This document shows, piece after piece, positions 1-7,876 of a stretch of DNA of 64,000 bases. The notes under the pieces were generated by a model. That model was not told the origin of the DNA, ran no database searches, and was given only the letters and a program-made list of their open reading frames with translations. Origin of the DNA: Nostoc sp. KVJ3 (GTDB taxonomy: Bacteria > Cyanobacteriota > Cyanobacteriia > Cyanobacteriales > Nostocaceae). The stretch is taken from NCBI RefSeq assembly GCF_026127265.1, contig NZ_WWFG01000002.1, forward strand, positions 2,666,001 through 2,730,000, read 5' to 3'. How positions within the stretch are numbered: the first letter of the stretch is position 1; every line of letters begins with the position of its first letter. The translations under genes and the position numbers were made by a program.

Positions 1-228
1 CCAGACTTGCTCAGAAGGTCTAAGAGAAATATTTTGCTTGAGAACAGTTTGGGCTTCTGAAGCTTTGGCATTCTGCTCTGTATCTATATGTAAAAAAGAC
101 ACAATAGGCAAAGCATCTAAGGAGCCATAAGACTCCACAATCATCCGACGAATTTTTATTAATATTTCTTTTCCAGTTCCACCTAGTCCTATGACTACGG
201 TCGGTGTCATGCCTACATAATCTGCCAT
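1..228 (-). CDS. tubulin-like protein, N-terminal fragment
   Basis: The first 76 codons of a minus-strand gene run off the left edge of the window. The ATG is at 226-228 and the frame stays open to base 1. The peptide starts MADYVGMTPTVVIGLGGTGK and continues with a stretch ending FLHIDTE. A hydrophobic strand followed by a glycine-rich GLGGTGKE loop, then an hDT motif, is the opening of the bacterial tubulin-like family (Tubulin_2), whose members are large proteins of largely unknown role. Everything after residue 76, including the GTPase signature, is outside the window, so nucleotide binding cannot be judged. An XRE regulator lies just upstream on the same strand. Confidence 0.6.
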   Translation of the reverse strand, partial: MADYVGMTPTVVIGLGGTGKEILIKIRRMIVESYGSLDALPIVSFLHIDTEQNAKASEAQTVLKQNISLRPSEQVW

Positions 229-334
229 AATCTTTAATTAGTAATAATTTGTTGTTATATCAGCAATGAATAGCCTGATTGTTATAGCTGTATTGTTTTG
301 CATTTAAGTTGCACAAAATAAGTATTTTATTGAA

Positions 335-583
335 CTAATCCGGCAAATACTTCGCCAATAAATCCTGCCCTTTACTACCCATTTTCTCTAACATTTCCTC
401 AACTTTTCCCATCGCTAACGGCGAGGGTTTAGAATGTCCATTTTCCCAACGGTTAATTGTGGTATAAGTAACACCTAGAGTAGGTGCAAACTGTTCTTGC
501 GTTAATCCAGCCAAAAGTCGCAGATCGCGAATGATTTGCCCCACCTCTGGCTGATTGATAGCCAAGGGTTTTTTTATAGTCAT
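335..583 (-). CDS. XRE-family helix-turn-helix regulator
   Basis: An 82-residue protein that is almost entirely one HTH_3 domain. Residues about 15-70 contain the first helix (VGQIIRDLRLLAG), the turn LTQEQFAPTLGVTYTTINRWE and a tail rich in charged residues. QEQFA...GVTYTTINRWENG is the typical Cro/C1 pattern: a positioning helix followed by a recognition helix. It should bind DNA as a dimer; target unknown. It lies 106 bases upstream of the tubulin-like gene on the same strand and could be co-transcribed with it. Nothing in the sequence identifies a toxin partner. Confidence 0.85.
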   Translation of the reverse strand: MTIKKPLAINQPEVGQIIRDLRLLAGLTQEQFAPTLGVTYTTINRWENGHSKPSPLAMGKVEEMLEKMGSKGQDLLAKYLPD

Positions 584-881
584 TTAGATTTGAATCTTTA
601 CCTTTTAGTTTAAATAGCTGATGCTATATTATTTGCTATATGCTAGCTATGTAAAATACAATACCGCATCAGTTAATATACTGAGAATACGTTTTGATAG
701 TAATTATTTTGCTAAGTCAGTTTTTGAAAGAACCGCAGAGGAGGCAGAAAGTAGAAAGAGAAGCAAAAAATTGCTTAACTGAACTGTATTATTGATATAT
801 AACTTGTACTTGTAGACAGATGTCAAGCCACTCACACTTTCGTTACAAGTGTAGAGAGGCTTTAAAAGATGGTGTCAATTC

Positions 882-2051
882 ATGACAGACAAACCCCAAT
901 ACGAAATAGAGGTGAATAAATTAGTTAATTCACCTAGAGAATCTTTAGAAGTAGCAATCCCGGTTGAATCATCAGAAGAAAATGAATCGTCTGCATTAGA
1001 GTCTTTTATTACAAGTGTTGCGCACACTAGCAAAGTAGTTTTAGACACAGCAGTAGAGGTGGGAGAAGCGACAGTAAAACAAACCCACAAGTTAATTGAG
1101 GAAACAACTCAAACCACCGGTCAATTTGTAAATCGTCTCAGTGAAAATTGGCTGATTAGAAAACTATCTGGAGTATTAAATCTCCATTGGCTAATTAATG
1201 ATACCAATCTTGTTGATTTGGAAAAAGCAGAAGCGGCGGTAAACAAACTCAAGCAAAAGTATCCTAATGAATTACCCAGACAGATTGCTCACCGCATCAT
1301 GGTGGAAAAAGCAACTCAAGCAGCCACAGTTGGACTAACTACTAGTATTTTGCCAGGAATAGCAATTGCATTGTTGGCAATTGATTTAACAGCAACAACC
1401 AAATTACAGTCAGAAATGCTTTATCAAATTGCATCTGTCTACGGGCTAGATTTAAAAGATCCGGCGCGGAAAGGTGAAATTTTGGCAATTTTTGGTCTGG
1501 CTTTGGGTGGAGAGAGTCTTTTGAAAGCTGCGGGATTAGGTTTGTTGCGAAATGTGCCTTTGGCGGGTGCAGCGATCGCAGCTAGTTCAAATGCAACGAT
1601 GATCTATTCATTGGGGTATGCTGCTTGTCGATTTTACGAAGCCAAGCTAGACGAATCAACATCTCTCGCATCGCCACAGACATTGGCAACATTAAAAGCA
1701 GAAAGTGAGAAATATCTCGAAAGTGCGATCGCTCAAGAAGCCGTCATGGATCAAATTTTAGTTCACATGATCCTTGCTAGCCATCCAGACAAGACTTTAG
1801 AGGAAATTTTGCCAGAATTACAAGCTCTAAAACTCAGTCCTACCTCGTTAGAGGCTATTGCCCAAAATATCAAATCACCTAAATCTTTAGATATATTGCT
1901 TAATCGGCTGAATCGTGATTTTGCTATTCCCTTGCTGGCTCAGTGTGAGAAAATAGTCCAGCTTGACAATCAGGTTACACCACTTGAGCAAGAAATCATA
2001 GCAGCGATCGCTAAAAAATTTGATATTGATCCAAATGGAATTGGGGCATAG
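882..2051 (+). CDS. EcsC/DUF697-like membrane-associated protein
   Basis: A 389-residue protein with an acidic, Ser/Glu-rich N-terminus (about 1-60), a helical segment, and two hydrophobic glycine/alanine-rich stretches: about 150-175 (VGLTTSILPGIAIALLAIDL) and about 205-245 (GLALGGESLLKAAGLGLLRN, then NVPLAGAAIAASSNATMIYS). Such paired hydrophobic segments are seen in EcsC-family and DUF697 proteins, which associate with membranes and have no established biochemical role. The C-terminal 120 residues are helical and acidic. No catalytic motif is visible. The ATG at 882 follows a long AT-rich spacer. Family assignment is from pattern only. Confidence 0.55.
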   Translation: MTDKPQYEIEVNKLVNSPRESLEVAIPVESSEENESSALESFITSVAHTSKVVLDTAVEVGEATVKQTHKLIEETTQTTGQFVNRLSENWLIRKLSGVLNLHWLINDTNLVDLEKAEAAVNKLKQKYPNELPRQIAHRIMVEKATQAATVGLTTSILPGIAIALLAIDLTATTKLQSEMLYQIASVYGLDLKDPARKGEILAIFGLALGGESLLKAAGLGLLRNVPLAGAAIAASSNATMIYSLGYAACRFYEAKLDESTSLASPQTLATLKAESEKYLESAIAQEAVMDQILVHMILASHPDKTLEEILPELQALKLSPTSLEAIAQNIKSPKSLDILLNRLNRDFAIPLLAQCEKIVQLDNQVTPLEQEIIAAIAKKFDIDPNGIGA

Positions 2052-2315
2052 TAGGTAAAACAGTAGAGTTCACGAATATCAAAGACAAAACTAGCCTTTT
2101 AAAGGTGAAAAGGTTGTATGAGGCTATGAAACTCAACTTGCCATTCCCCTAATTTATTATCGTTAAAATTTCATCCATTTTCAAGAGTATATGGATTGAC
2201 ACTCTCAGCACTAATAAGTTAAGGCTACTGCCCCATATTCCCTAATACCCTCATCCTGAAAGAAGAATTTTGAGCAATACTGGTACAGGAAGGAATATTT
2301 ACACAAAATCCCAAA

Positions 2316-3797
2316 ATGACAATTCAACCTAGTGATAAGCCTTTGCTAGAGTGGGCGGGCGATAGTTTGGCAATTGGATTATTTGAAGATGCGGTGGAGT
2401 TAACCGGAGAACTGGCAACTTTAGATCAAAAATTTTCTGGAGTCTTAAAAGAACTGATTGCAGAAGAAGAATTTAAAGGTAAAGCCAACAGTACTATCTT
2501 CACCCGTGTAAATGCTGGTAGTCCAGTGCGGAAATTGATTTTGGTAGGTTTGGGTAAGCCAGATGGACTAAAACTTGATACTCTGCGACGTGCGGCGGCG
2601 GCGGTAGCTAGAGTAGCCAAAAAGCAAAAAAGCAAAATTCTCGGTTTTAGTTTTCCATTATGGAACAACGATCCAGCAGCCAGCGCCCAAGCGATCGCAG
2701 AAGGTGTAGAATTAGCACTTTACCAAGATATTCGCTTTAAATCAGAACCAGAAGATAAAGGTTCGCTAATCGAAAGCGTAGATTTACTAGGTTTCGGTGG
2801 ACAAGAAGCCGCCATCACCCGCGCTAATCAAATCGTTTCTGGGGTAAATTTGGCCCGGCAGTTAGTAGCAGCACCAGCTAACGCAGTCACACCGATTACT
2901 TTAGCAGAAACGGCTCAAGCGATCGCTAAGGACTACGGTTTACAACTGCAAATTCTCGAAAGAGAAGACTGTGAAAAGTTAGGCATGGGTGCATTTTTGG
3001 GAGTAGCCCAAGCTTCTGATTTGCCACCGAAATTCATTCACCTGACTTATAAACCAGAAGGTACACCCAAAAAGAAACTAGCAATTATTGGCAAAGGTTT
3101 AACCTTCGACTCCGGCGGACTCAACATCAAAGGTGCTGGTAGCGGTATTGAAACCATGAAAATTGATATGGGTGGTGCGGCTGCAACCTTGGGGGCGGCA
3201 AAAGCGATCGCTCAAATCAAGCCAGATTCGGAAGTTCACTTTATCTCGGCGGCGACCGAAAATATGATTAGCGGTCACGCCATGCACCCTGGAGACGTTC
3301 TCACCGCCTCAAACGGCAAAACAATCGAAGTGAACAACACCGATGCTGAAGGACGTTTAACCCTCGCAGATGCCTTAGTATATGCCGACAAATTGGGACT
3401 GGATGCGATCGTAGATTTAGCCACCCTGACAGGTGCTAACGTCGTTGCCTTGGGTGAAGATATTGCTGGTTTGTATACTCCTGATGATGCAGTAGCTTCC
3501 CAGATTGAGAAAGCTGCCCAAACTTCAGGGGAAAAGATTTGGCGGATGCCAATGGAAGAAAAATATTTTGAAGGGCTAAAGTCTGGGATTGCGGACATGA
3601 AAAACACAGGCCCGCGTCCAGGTGGTGCCATTACTGCTGCGCTTTTCCTTAAACAATTCGTCAAAGACACCCCTTGGGCACACATAGATATTGCTGGCCC
3701 CGTGTGGACAGATAAAGAAAATGGCTACAACGGAGCAGGAGCAACCGGTTACGGTGTTCGGACGCTAGTTAACTGGGTACTGGGGATTGAAGAGTAG
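2316..3797 (+). CDS. pepA: leucyl aminopeptidase (M17 family)
   Basis: A cytosolic di-metal aminopeptidase that removes N-terminal residues from peptides. The 493 residues match the usual length of PepA. The N-terminal macro-like domain (about 1-170) is followed by the catalytic domain. Visible signatures are KGLTFDSGG (about 259-267), KIDMGGAA, and the family hallmark NTDAEGRLTLADAL (about 341-354), which supplies Asp and Glu metal ligands and the bicarbonate-site Arg. The C-terminal region has the expected GPRPGGAITAALFL and HIDIAGP. It is a stand-alone gene on the plus strand, separated from plsX by a repeat-rich spacer. Confidence 0.96.
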   Translation: MTIQPSDKPLLEWAGDSLAIGLFEDAVELTGELATLDQKFSGVLKELIAEEEFKGKANSTIFTRVNAGSPVRKLILVGLGKPDGLKLDTLRRAAAAVARVAKKQKSKILGFSFPLWNNDPAASAQAIAEGVELALYQDIRFKSEPEDKGSLIESVDLLGFGGQEAAITRANQIVSGVNLARQLVAAPANAVTPITLAETAQAIAKDYGLQLQILEREDCEKLGMGAFLGVAQASDLPPKFIHLTYKPEGTPKKKLAIIGKGLTFDSGGLNIKGAGSGIETMKIDMGGAAATLGAAKAIAQIKPDSEVHFISAATENMISGHAMHPGDVLTASNGKTIEVNNTDAEGRLTLADALVYADKLGLDAIVDLATLTGANVVALGEDIAGLYTPDDAVASQIEKAAQTSGEKIWRMPMEEKYFEGLKSGIADMKNTGPRPGGAITAALFLKQFVKDTPWAHIDIAGPVWTDKENGYNGAGATGYGVRTLVNWVLGIEE

Positions 3798-4173
3798 GGA
3801 ATAGGAGGCAGGGGTGCAGGGGCGGGGGCAAGGGAGCAGGGTGCAGGGGGCAGGGCGCAAGGGAGCAGGGTGCAGGGTGCAGGGGGCAGGGCGCAAGGGA
3901 GCAAAAAGGGGATTCGACCCCTTCTTTGAGAACCACTTACTAGAAGTGGGGGAATCAGATCCATGTTCCGCAAAGCTTGTTGGCTCAGAGCTTAGGTCAT
4001 TTCCCCCTGCCCCCTGCCCCATTCCCCATTCCCGATACCAAAATTCGTGCTATCTTGAGCTTGCAAGCAAAAATTGTTGCAATAGTAACAGAAATAATTT
4101 GGCAGTCATAAAGTTAAGCTTTTTCGGTAAAGCCATCTGGTAAAATTTATAAGGTTTCTAAAAGCTCTGAGCA
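3798..4173. repeat. G-rich short tandem repeats in pepA-plsX spacer
   Basis: No gene seen. About 3806-3905 is a degenerate array of 7-8 base G-rich units such as GGGAGCA and GGGTGCA, the short tandemly repeated type typical of Nostocales spacers. A shorter C-rich counterpart (CCCCCTGCCCC) lies near 4002-4020, so the transcript could fold back on itself. The rest (about 4030-4170) is AT-rich and presumably carries the plsX promoter. Reading frames through the G-rich part give low-complexity peptides and are not taken as genes. Confidence 0.8.
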
Positions 4174-5196
4174 ATGGGATCGACTCGTGTACGGATCGCA
4201 ATTGATGCAATGGGAGGGGATCACGCACCCGGTGAAATCGTTGCTGGCGCAATGCGAGCAAAGGAAGAATTGGGTGTAGATATATTACTGGTTGGCGATC
4301 CCCAACAAATAGAAGCTGCCTTGCCACCAAAAACGAATTTAGGGCAGGTGGAGATTGTTCCATCTGAGGAAGCGATCGCAATGGATGAGGAGCCTCTAAA
4401 TGCAGTTAGACGCAAACGCAAGGCTTCCATCAATGTGGCGATGGATTTAGTCAAGCAGCAACAGGCAGATGCTGTATTTTCTGCCGGTCACTCTGGGGCA
4501 GCTATGGCATCTGCCTTGCTCCGTTTAGGACGATTGCCAGGAATTGACCGCCCAGCAATTGGAACTGTTTTTCCGACAATTATTGCTGGTAAACCAGTAT
4601 TAGTACTTGATGTTGGCGCGAATGTAGATTGCCGTCCGAAGTTTTTAGAGCAGTTTGCCGTTATGGGATCTGCTTACAGTCAGTATGTCTTAGGTACAAC
4701 CGAACCAAAAGTGGGTTTGTTGAATATTGGTGAAGAAGACTCTAAGGGCAATGATGCAGCCGTCCGCGCCCACCAACTACTCCGCGAAAATTCCCAAATT
4801 AATTTTATTGGCAATGCCGAAGGGCGTGATGTGCTTTCCGGTCGATTTGATGTGATTGTCTGCGATGGCTTTGTAGGCAATGTGTTATTAAAATTTGCCG
4901 AAGCTGTTGGAGAAGTGATTCTACAAATTTTGCGGGAAGAATTACCCCAAGGATTGCACGGTCAAATCGGTTCAGCACTCTTAAAACCAAACCTGAAGCG
5001 AATTAAGCAACGAATGGATCATGCAGAACACGGCGGAGCTTTGCTGTTAGGTGTGGCAGGAGTTTGTTTTATCGGTCACGGTAGCTCACAAGCACCTTCA
5101 GTTTTTAATGCAATTCGCATGGCCAAAGAAGCTGTTGATAACCAGGTGCTGCAACGAATTCAGTCCCAATATATCCTAGAGCGCGAAGGCAGTTAG
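4174..5196 (+). CDS. plsX: phosphate acyltransferase PlsX
   Basis: Converts acyl-ACP to acyl-phosphate, the donor for the first acylation of glycerol-3-phosphate. The 340 residues are the normal PlsX length. The N-terminal signature IAIDAMGGDHAPGEIVAGA is at about 8-26, followed by VPSEEAIAMDEEPLNAVRRK, then SAGHSGAAMASALLRLGR and the C-terminal HAEHGGALLLGVAGVCFIGH. It opens the order plsX-fabH-fabD, a common cyanobacterial and bacterial lipid cluster. FabH starts 188 bases downstream across a repeat. Confidence 0.96.
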   Translation: MGSTRVRIAIDAMGGDHAPGEIVAGAMRAKEELGVDILLVGDPQQIEAALPPKTNLGQVEIVPSEEAIAMDEEPLNAVRRKRKASINVAMDLVKQQQADAVFSAGHSGAAMASALLRLGRLPGIDRPAIGTVFPTIIAGKPVLVLDVGANVDCRPKFLEQFAVMGSAYSQYVLGTTEPKVGLLNIGEEDSKGNDAAVRAHQLLRENSQINFIGNAEGRDVLSGRFDVIVCDGFVGNVLLKFAEAVGEVILQILREELPQGLHGQIGSALLKPNLKRIKQRMDHAEHGGALLLGVAGVCFIGHGSSQAPSVFNAIRMAKEAVDNQVLQRIQSQYILEREGS

Positions 5197-5384
5197 CGAT
5201 TCAGTTATAAGTCATGAGTTATTTGTCATTTGTCATTTGCCAGGACGAAAGACAAAAGACAAATGACTTGGTACCGGTGATGCCTCCGGCATGCCTAGGG
5301 CCAACGCCAGTTGCTCATGGGGGAAACCCTCAAGACCGCACTGGCTCACAAAAGACAAAAAGCTGATAGCTTGGGAGATTAGGA
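5197..5384. repeat. dispersed repeat between plsX and fabH
   Basis: Two kinds of repeat fill this spacer. First, TTTGTCATTTGTCATTTG (about 5222-5240) and its complement ACAAAAGACAAATGAC (about 5252-5267) can pair. Then about 5270-5348 is a GC-rich block with small palindromes (GGTGATGCCTCCGGCATGCC and CCAGT...ACTGG). A related GATGCCTCCGGTGCGCGGC piece recurs near 28625. A Shine-Dalgarno-like GGGAG at 5373-5377 precedes the fabH GTG. Confidence 0.6.
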
Positions 5385-6377
5385 GTGCAAAACTTAGGCG
5401 TAGCAATTACCGGAAGTGGCTCGGCAGTGCCAGCAACTTCTTTACATAACCAGACATTGACTGAACTGGTTGAAACATCAGACGAGTGGATTACCACAAG
5501 AACGGGAATTCGTCAACGACGATTAGCGTCGCCGTCGGAGTCTTTGAGTGGGCTGGCCACTGCCGCCAGCATTCAGGCGATCGCAACATCGGGAATTAAA
5601 CCAGAAGACCTAGACCTGATTTTGCTAGCGACTTCTACCCCTGATGATTTGTTTGGTAGTGCTTGTCAAGTACAGGCTCAATTAGGAGCTACCAACGCAG
5701 TAGCATTTGACTTGACAGCAGCTTGCTCTGGTTTTGTGTTTGGTCTGGTTACAGCAGCCCAATACATTAGAACAGGTGTGTACAAAAACGTACTTTTGAT
5801 CGGGGCAGATATCCTCTCTCGCTGGGTAGATTGGCAAGATCGTAGCACCTGTGTATTATTCGGCGATGGTGCCGGGGCAGTAGTGTTACAGGCTGCCAAA
5901 AGCGATCGCTTATTAGGATTTGCCCTTAAAAGTGATGGGACTCAAAACCATTACCTCAAGCTTGCTTATGCAGGTGCTTCCCAAGAACTGCTTAATGGTG
6001 TAGATGTCACCAAAGGCGCTTATCAACCGATTACTATGAACGGCAAAGAAGTCTATCGCTTTGCTGTCCAAAAAGTACCAGAAATTATAGATAAAGCATT
6101 GTTTCAAGCCAACCTCAGCATTGACCAAATAGATTGGCTAGTTCTCCATCAAGCTAATCAACGCATTATCGATGCTGTTGCCCAACGCCTAAACATCCCA
6201 GAACATAAAGTTATCAGTAATCTTGCCCAGTATGGCAATACCTCTGCTGCTTCCATCCCCTTAGCTTTAGATGAAGCAGTGCGACAAGGTAAAATTAAAC
6301 CCAATCATATTATTGCTACATCCGGCTTTGGTGCCGGTCTTACTTGGGGCGCAGCAATTTTTCAATGGGGAAGGTGA
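5385..6377 (+). CDS. fabH: beta-ketoacyl-ACP synthase III
   Basis: Starts fatty-acid synthesis by condensing acetyl-CoA with malonyl-ACP. The 330-residue protein shows the full catalytic triad: Cys114 in TAACSGFVFG, His255 in VLHQANQRI and Asn285 in NTSAASIPLAL. The N-terminal GSGSAVPATS and EWITTRTGIRQR segments are typical. The start is GTG at 5385, preceded by GGGAG seven bases upstream; it gives the expected FabH N-terminus. It sits between plsX and fabD on the same strand, so acyl-chain initiation and malonyl transfer are encoded together. Confidence 0.96.
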   Translation: MQNLGVAITGSGSAVPATSLHNQTLTELVETSDEWITTRTGIRQRRLASPSESLSGLATAASIQAIATSGIKPEDLDLILLATSTPDDLFGSACQVQAQLGATNAVAFDLTAACSGFVFGLVTAAQYIRTGVYKNVLLIGADILSRWVDWQDRSTCVLFGDGAGAVVLQAAKSDRLLGFALKSDGTQNHYLKLAYAGASQELLNGVDVTKGAYQPITMNGKEVYRFAVQKVPEIIDKALFQANLSIDQIDWLVLHQANQRIIDAVAQRLNIPEHKVISNLAQYGNTSAASIPLALDEAVRQGKIKPNHIIATSGFGAGLTWGAAIFQWGR

Positions 6378-6511
6378 AGAATTAGGAGTTAAGAGTTATG
6401 AGTTATGAGTTTTAACTCCTAACTCCTCACTCCTAACTCCTCACTCCTAACTCCTCACTCCTAACTCCTCACTCCTCACTCCTAACTTTTCACTTTTCAC
6501 TTTTCTGACCA
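6378..6511. repeat. heptamer tandem repeats between fabH and fabD
   Basis: About 6380-6490 is a run of variants of the heptamers AACTCCT and CACTCCT, with an inverted GAGTTATGAG stretch at its left end. These short tandem repeats recur in several spacers of the window (near 16755, 18900, 20105 and 31150). Because one side reads AGGAGTT and the other AACTCCT, the transcript can form a hairpin between fabH and fabD. Confidence 0.8.
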
Positions 6512-7393
6512 ATGACTAAAACTGCATGGGTGTTTCCCGGACAAGGTTCTCAAGTACTAGGAATGGGAATAGACTTATTAGATATACCTGCCGCTAAAGA
6601 TAAATTTGCCCAAGCTGAGGAAATTTTAGGCTGGTCTGTAACCGAAATCTGTCAAAAAGAAGAAGTAAAGTTATCACAGACGCTATATACTCAGCCAATT
6701 CTTTATGTGGTAGAAACCATTCTTGCTGACCTTCTTCGCGAACGAGGACACCAGCCAGATTTAGTTGCTGGTCACAGTTTGGGAGAATATTCTGCCCTTT
6801 ATGTAGCAGGTGTCTTTGAGTGGTCGACTGGTTTATATCTAGTAAAGCGTCGTGCAGAACTGATGGATAGTGCCGTCGGTGGGATGATGGCGGCTTTGAT
6901 GAATTTTGACCGTGAAGAGTTGGAAAAAGTCATTGCTCAAACGCCCGATGTGGTGTTAGCAAACGACAATAGTTCGGCTCAGGTGGTAATTTCCGGCACG
7001 ACTGAGGCTGTACAAGCAGTGATGACTCAAGTGAAAGCCAAGCGTGCTATTCCCCTAAAAGTTTCTGGAGCATTTCATTCACATTTAATCGCACCAGCAG
7101 CTACGGAATTTCAAGACATTTTAGAATCTGTAGAATTTCAATCAGCTACTGTGCCAGTATTGTCTAATGTAGAGCCAATTCCGTCTATTGATGCTGAGAT
7201 TTTAAAGCAACGTTTGAATAAACAAATGACTGGTTCTGTAAGATGGCGAGAAATTTCTCTGCAATTACCAGTTAATGGTATTCAGCGAGTAGTAGAAGTT
7301 GGCCCTGGTAAAGTCTTAACTGGTTTGATTAAACGTAGTAGCCCTGATTTAATATTAGAAAATATCCAGAGTGCTGCTCATTTACCTGTTTAA
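6512..7393 (+). CDS. fabD: malonyl-CoA:ACP transacylase
   Basis: Transfers malonyl from CoA to ACP for fatty-acid elongation. At 293 residues it has normal length. Near the N-terminus is VFPGQGSQVLGMG (about 7-19). The nucleophile Ser89 lies in GHSLGEYSAL and the catalytic His189 in GAFHSHLI. The C-terminal VEVGPGKVLTGLIKR is also typical. The start codon ATG at 6512 gives the canonical MTKTAWVFPGQG opening. Transcription with plsX and fabH is likely from order and orientation, though the spacers are repeat-filled. Confidence 0.96.
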   Translation: MTKTAWVFPGQGSQVLGMGIDLLDIPAAKDKFAQAEEILGWSVTEICQKEEVKLSQTLYTQPILYVVETILADLLRERGHQPDLVAGHSLGEYSALYVAGVFEWSTGLYLVKRRAELMDSAVGGMMAALMNFDREELEKVIAQTPDVVLANDNSSAQVVISGTTEAVQAVMTQVKAKRAIPLKVSGAFHSHLIAPAATEFQDILESVEFQSATVPVLSNVEPIPSIDAEILKQRLNKQMTGSVRWREISLQLPVNGIQRVVEVGPGKVLTGLIKRSSPDLILENIQSAAHLPV

Positions 7394-7876
7394 TTTTTTT
7401 AGAACTTTATTTCAAAGAAAAATTCTGTATCCTCATCCATAACACAATACGCTTGGGTTAAGGATTTTTAGGAGAACTATTCCAAATTATCAAAACAGAA
7501 TTCAGGAGTGATATCATGTCCGCCAAATTACTTACGATATGTCATTGCGAGCGCAACGAAGTGGAGCGAAGCAATCACCAGGACTCTGCGATTTCTTCAC
7601 TCCGTTCGCAATGACAAGTGTTTAACCGGACATGATATGAGGAGTCAGAATTCATTCTGAATTCTGACCGAAAAAGTGGATGAATAAATGGGTTTAAGAC
7701 CCCCACCAAATTTTCAATTTGGTGGTGCAACAATTCAGTCACGGGTCTGAATCCCCGACTGATAGCGCAGCGTAAAGCCTTCTCTACGAGACGCTGCGCG
7801 AACGGCATGGCTTCGCTTAAAGCGAGTTTGCGAGCGTCTTGATTCTGACTCCTGAATTCTTCTTCAATCTCTTTTT
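7394..7876. repeat. spacer with nested inverted-repeat element
   Basis: No gene seen. 7443-7478 (AATACGCTTGGGTTAAGG and onward) recurs inverted at 52825-52858. An element at 7512-7638 has perfect 12-base ends ATATCATGTCCG and encloses a second palindrome, 7541-7615 (GTCATTGCGAGCG ... CGTTCGCAATGAC), a repeat found at several other places in the window. About 7765-7845 is GC-rich with CGCAGCGTAAAGCC and ACGCTGCGCGAACG pieces of another dispersed repeat. The nested arrangement suggests one small element inserted into another. Confidence 0.7.

Noticed and set aside
3275..3685. Minus-strand frame of 136 codons inside pepA
   Set aside because: Antisense shadow of a strongly supported gene; no domain.
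3814..4143. Plus-strand reading frame through G-rich repeats after pepA
   Set aside because: It is a Gly/Arg/Gln low-complexity translation of short tandem repeats; no start signal or family resemblance.
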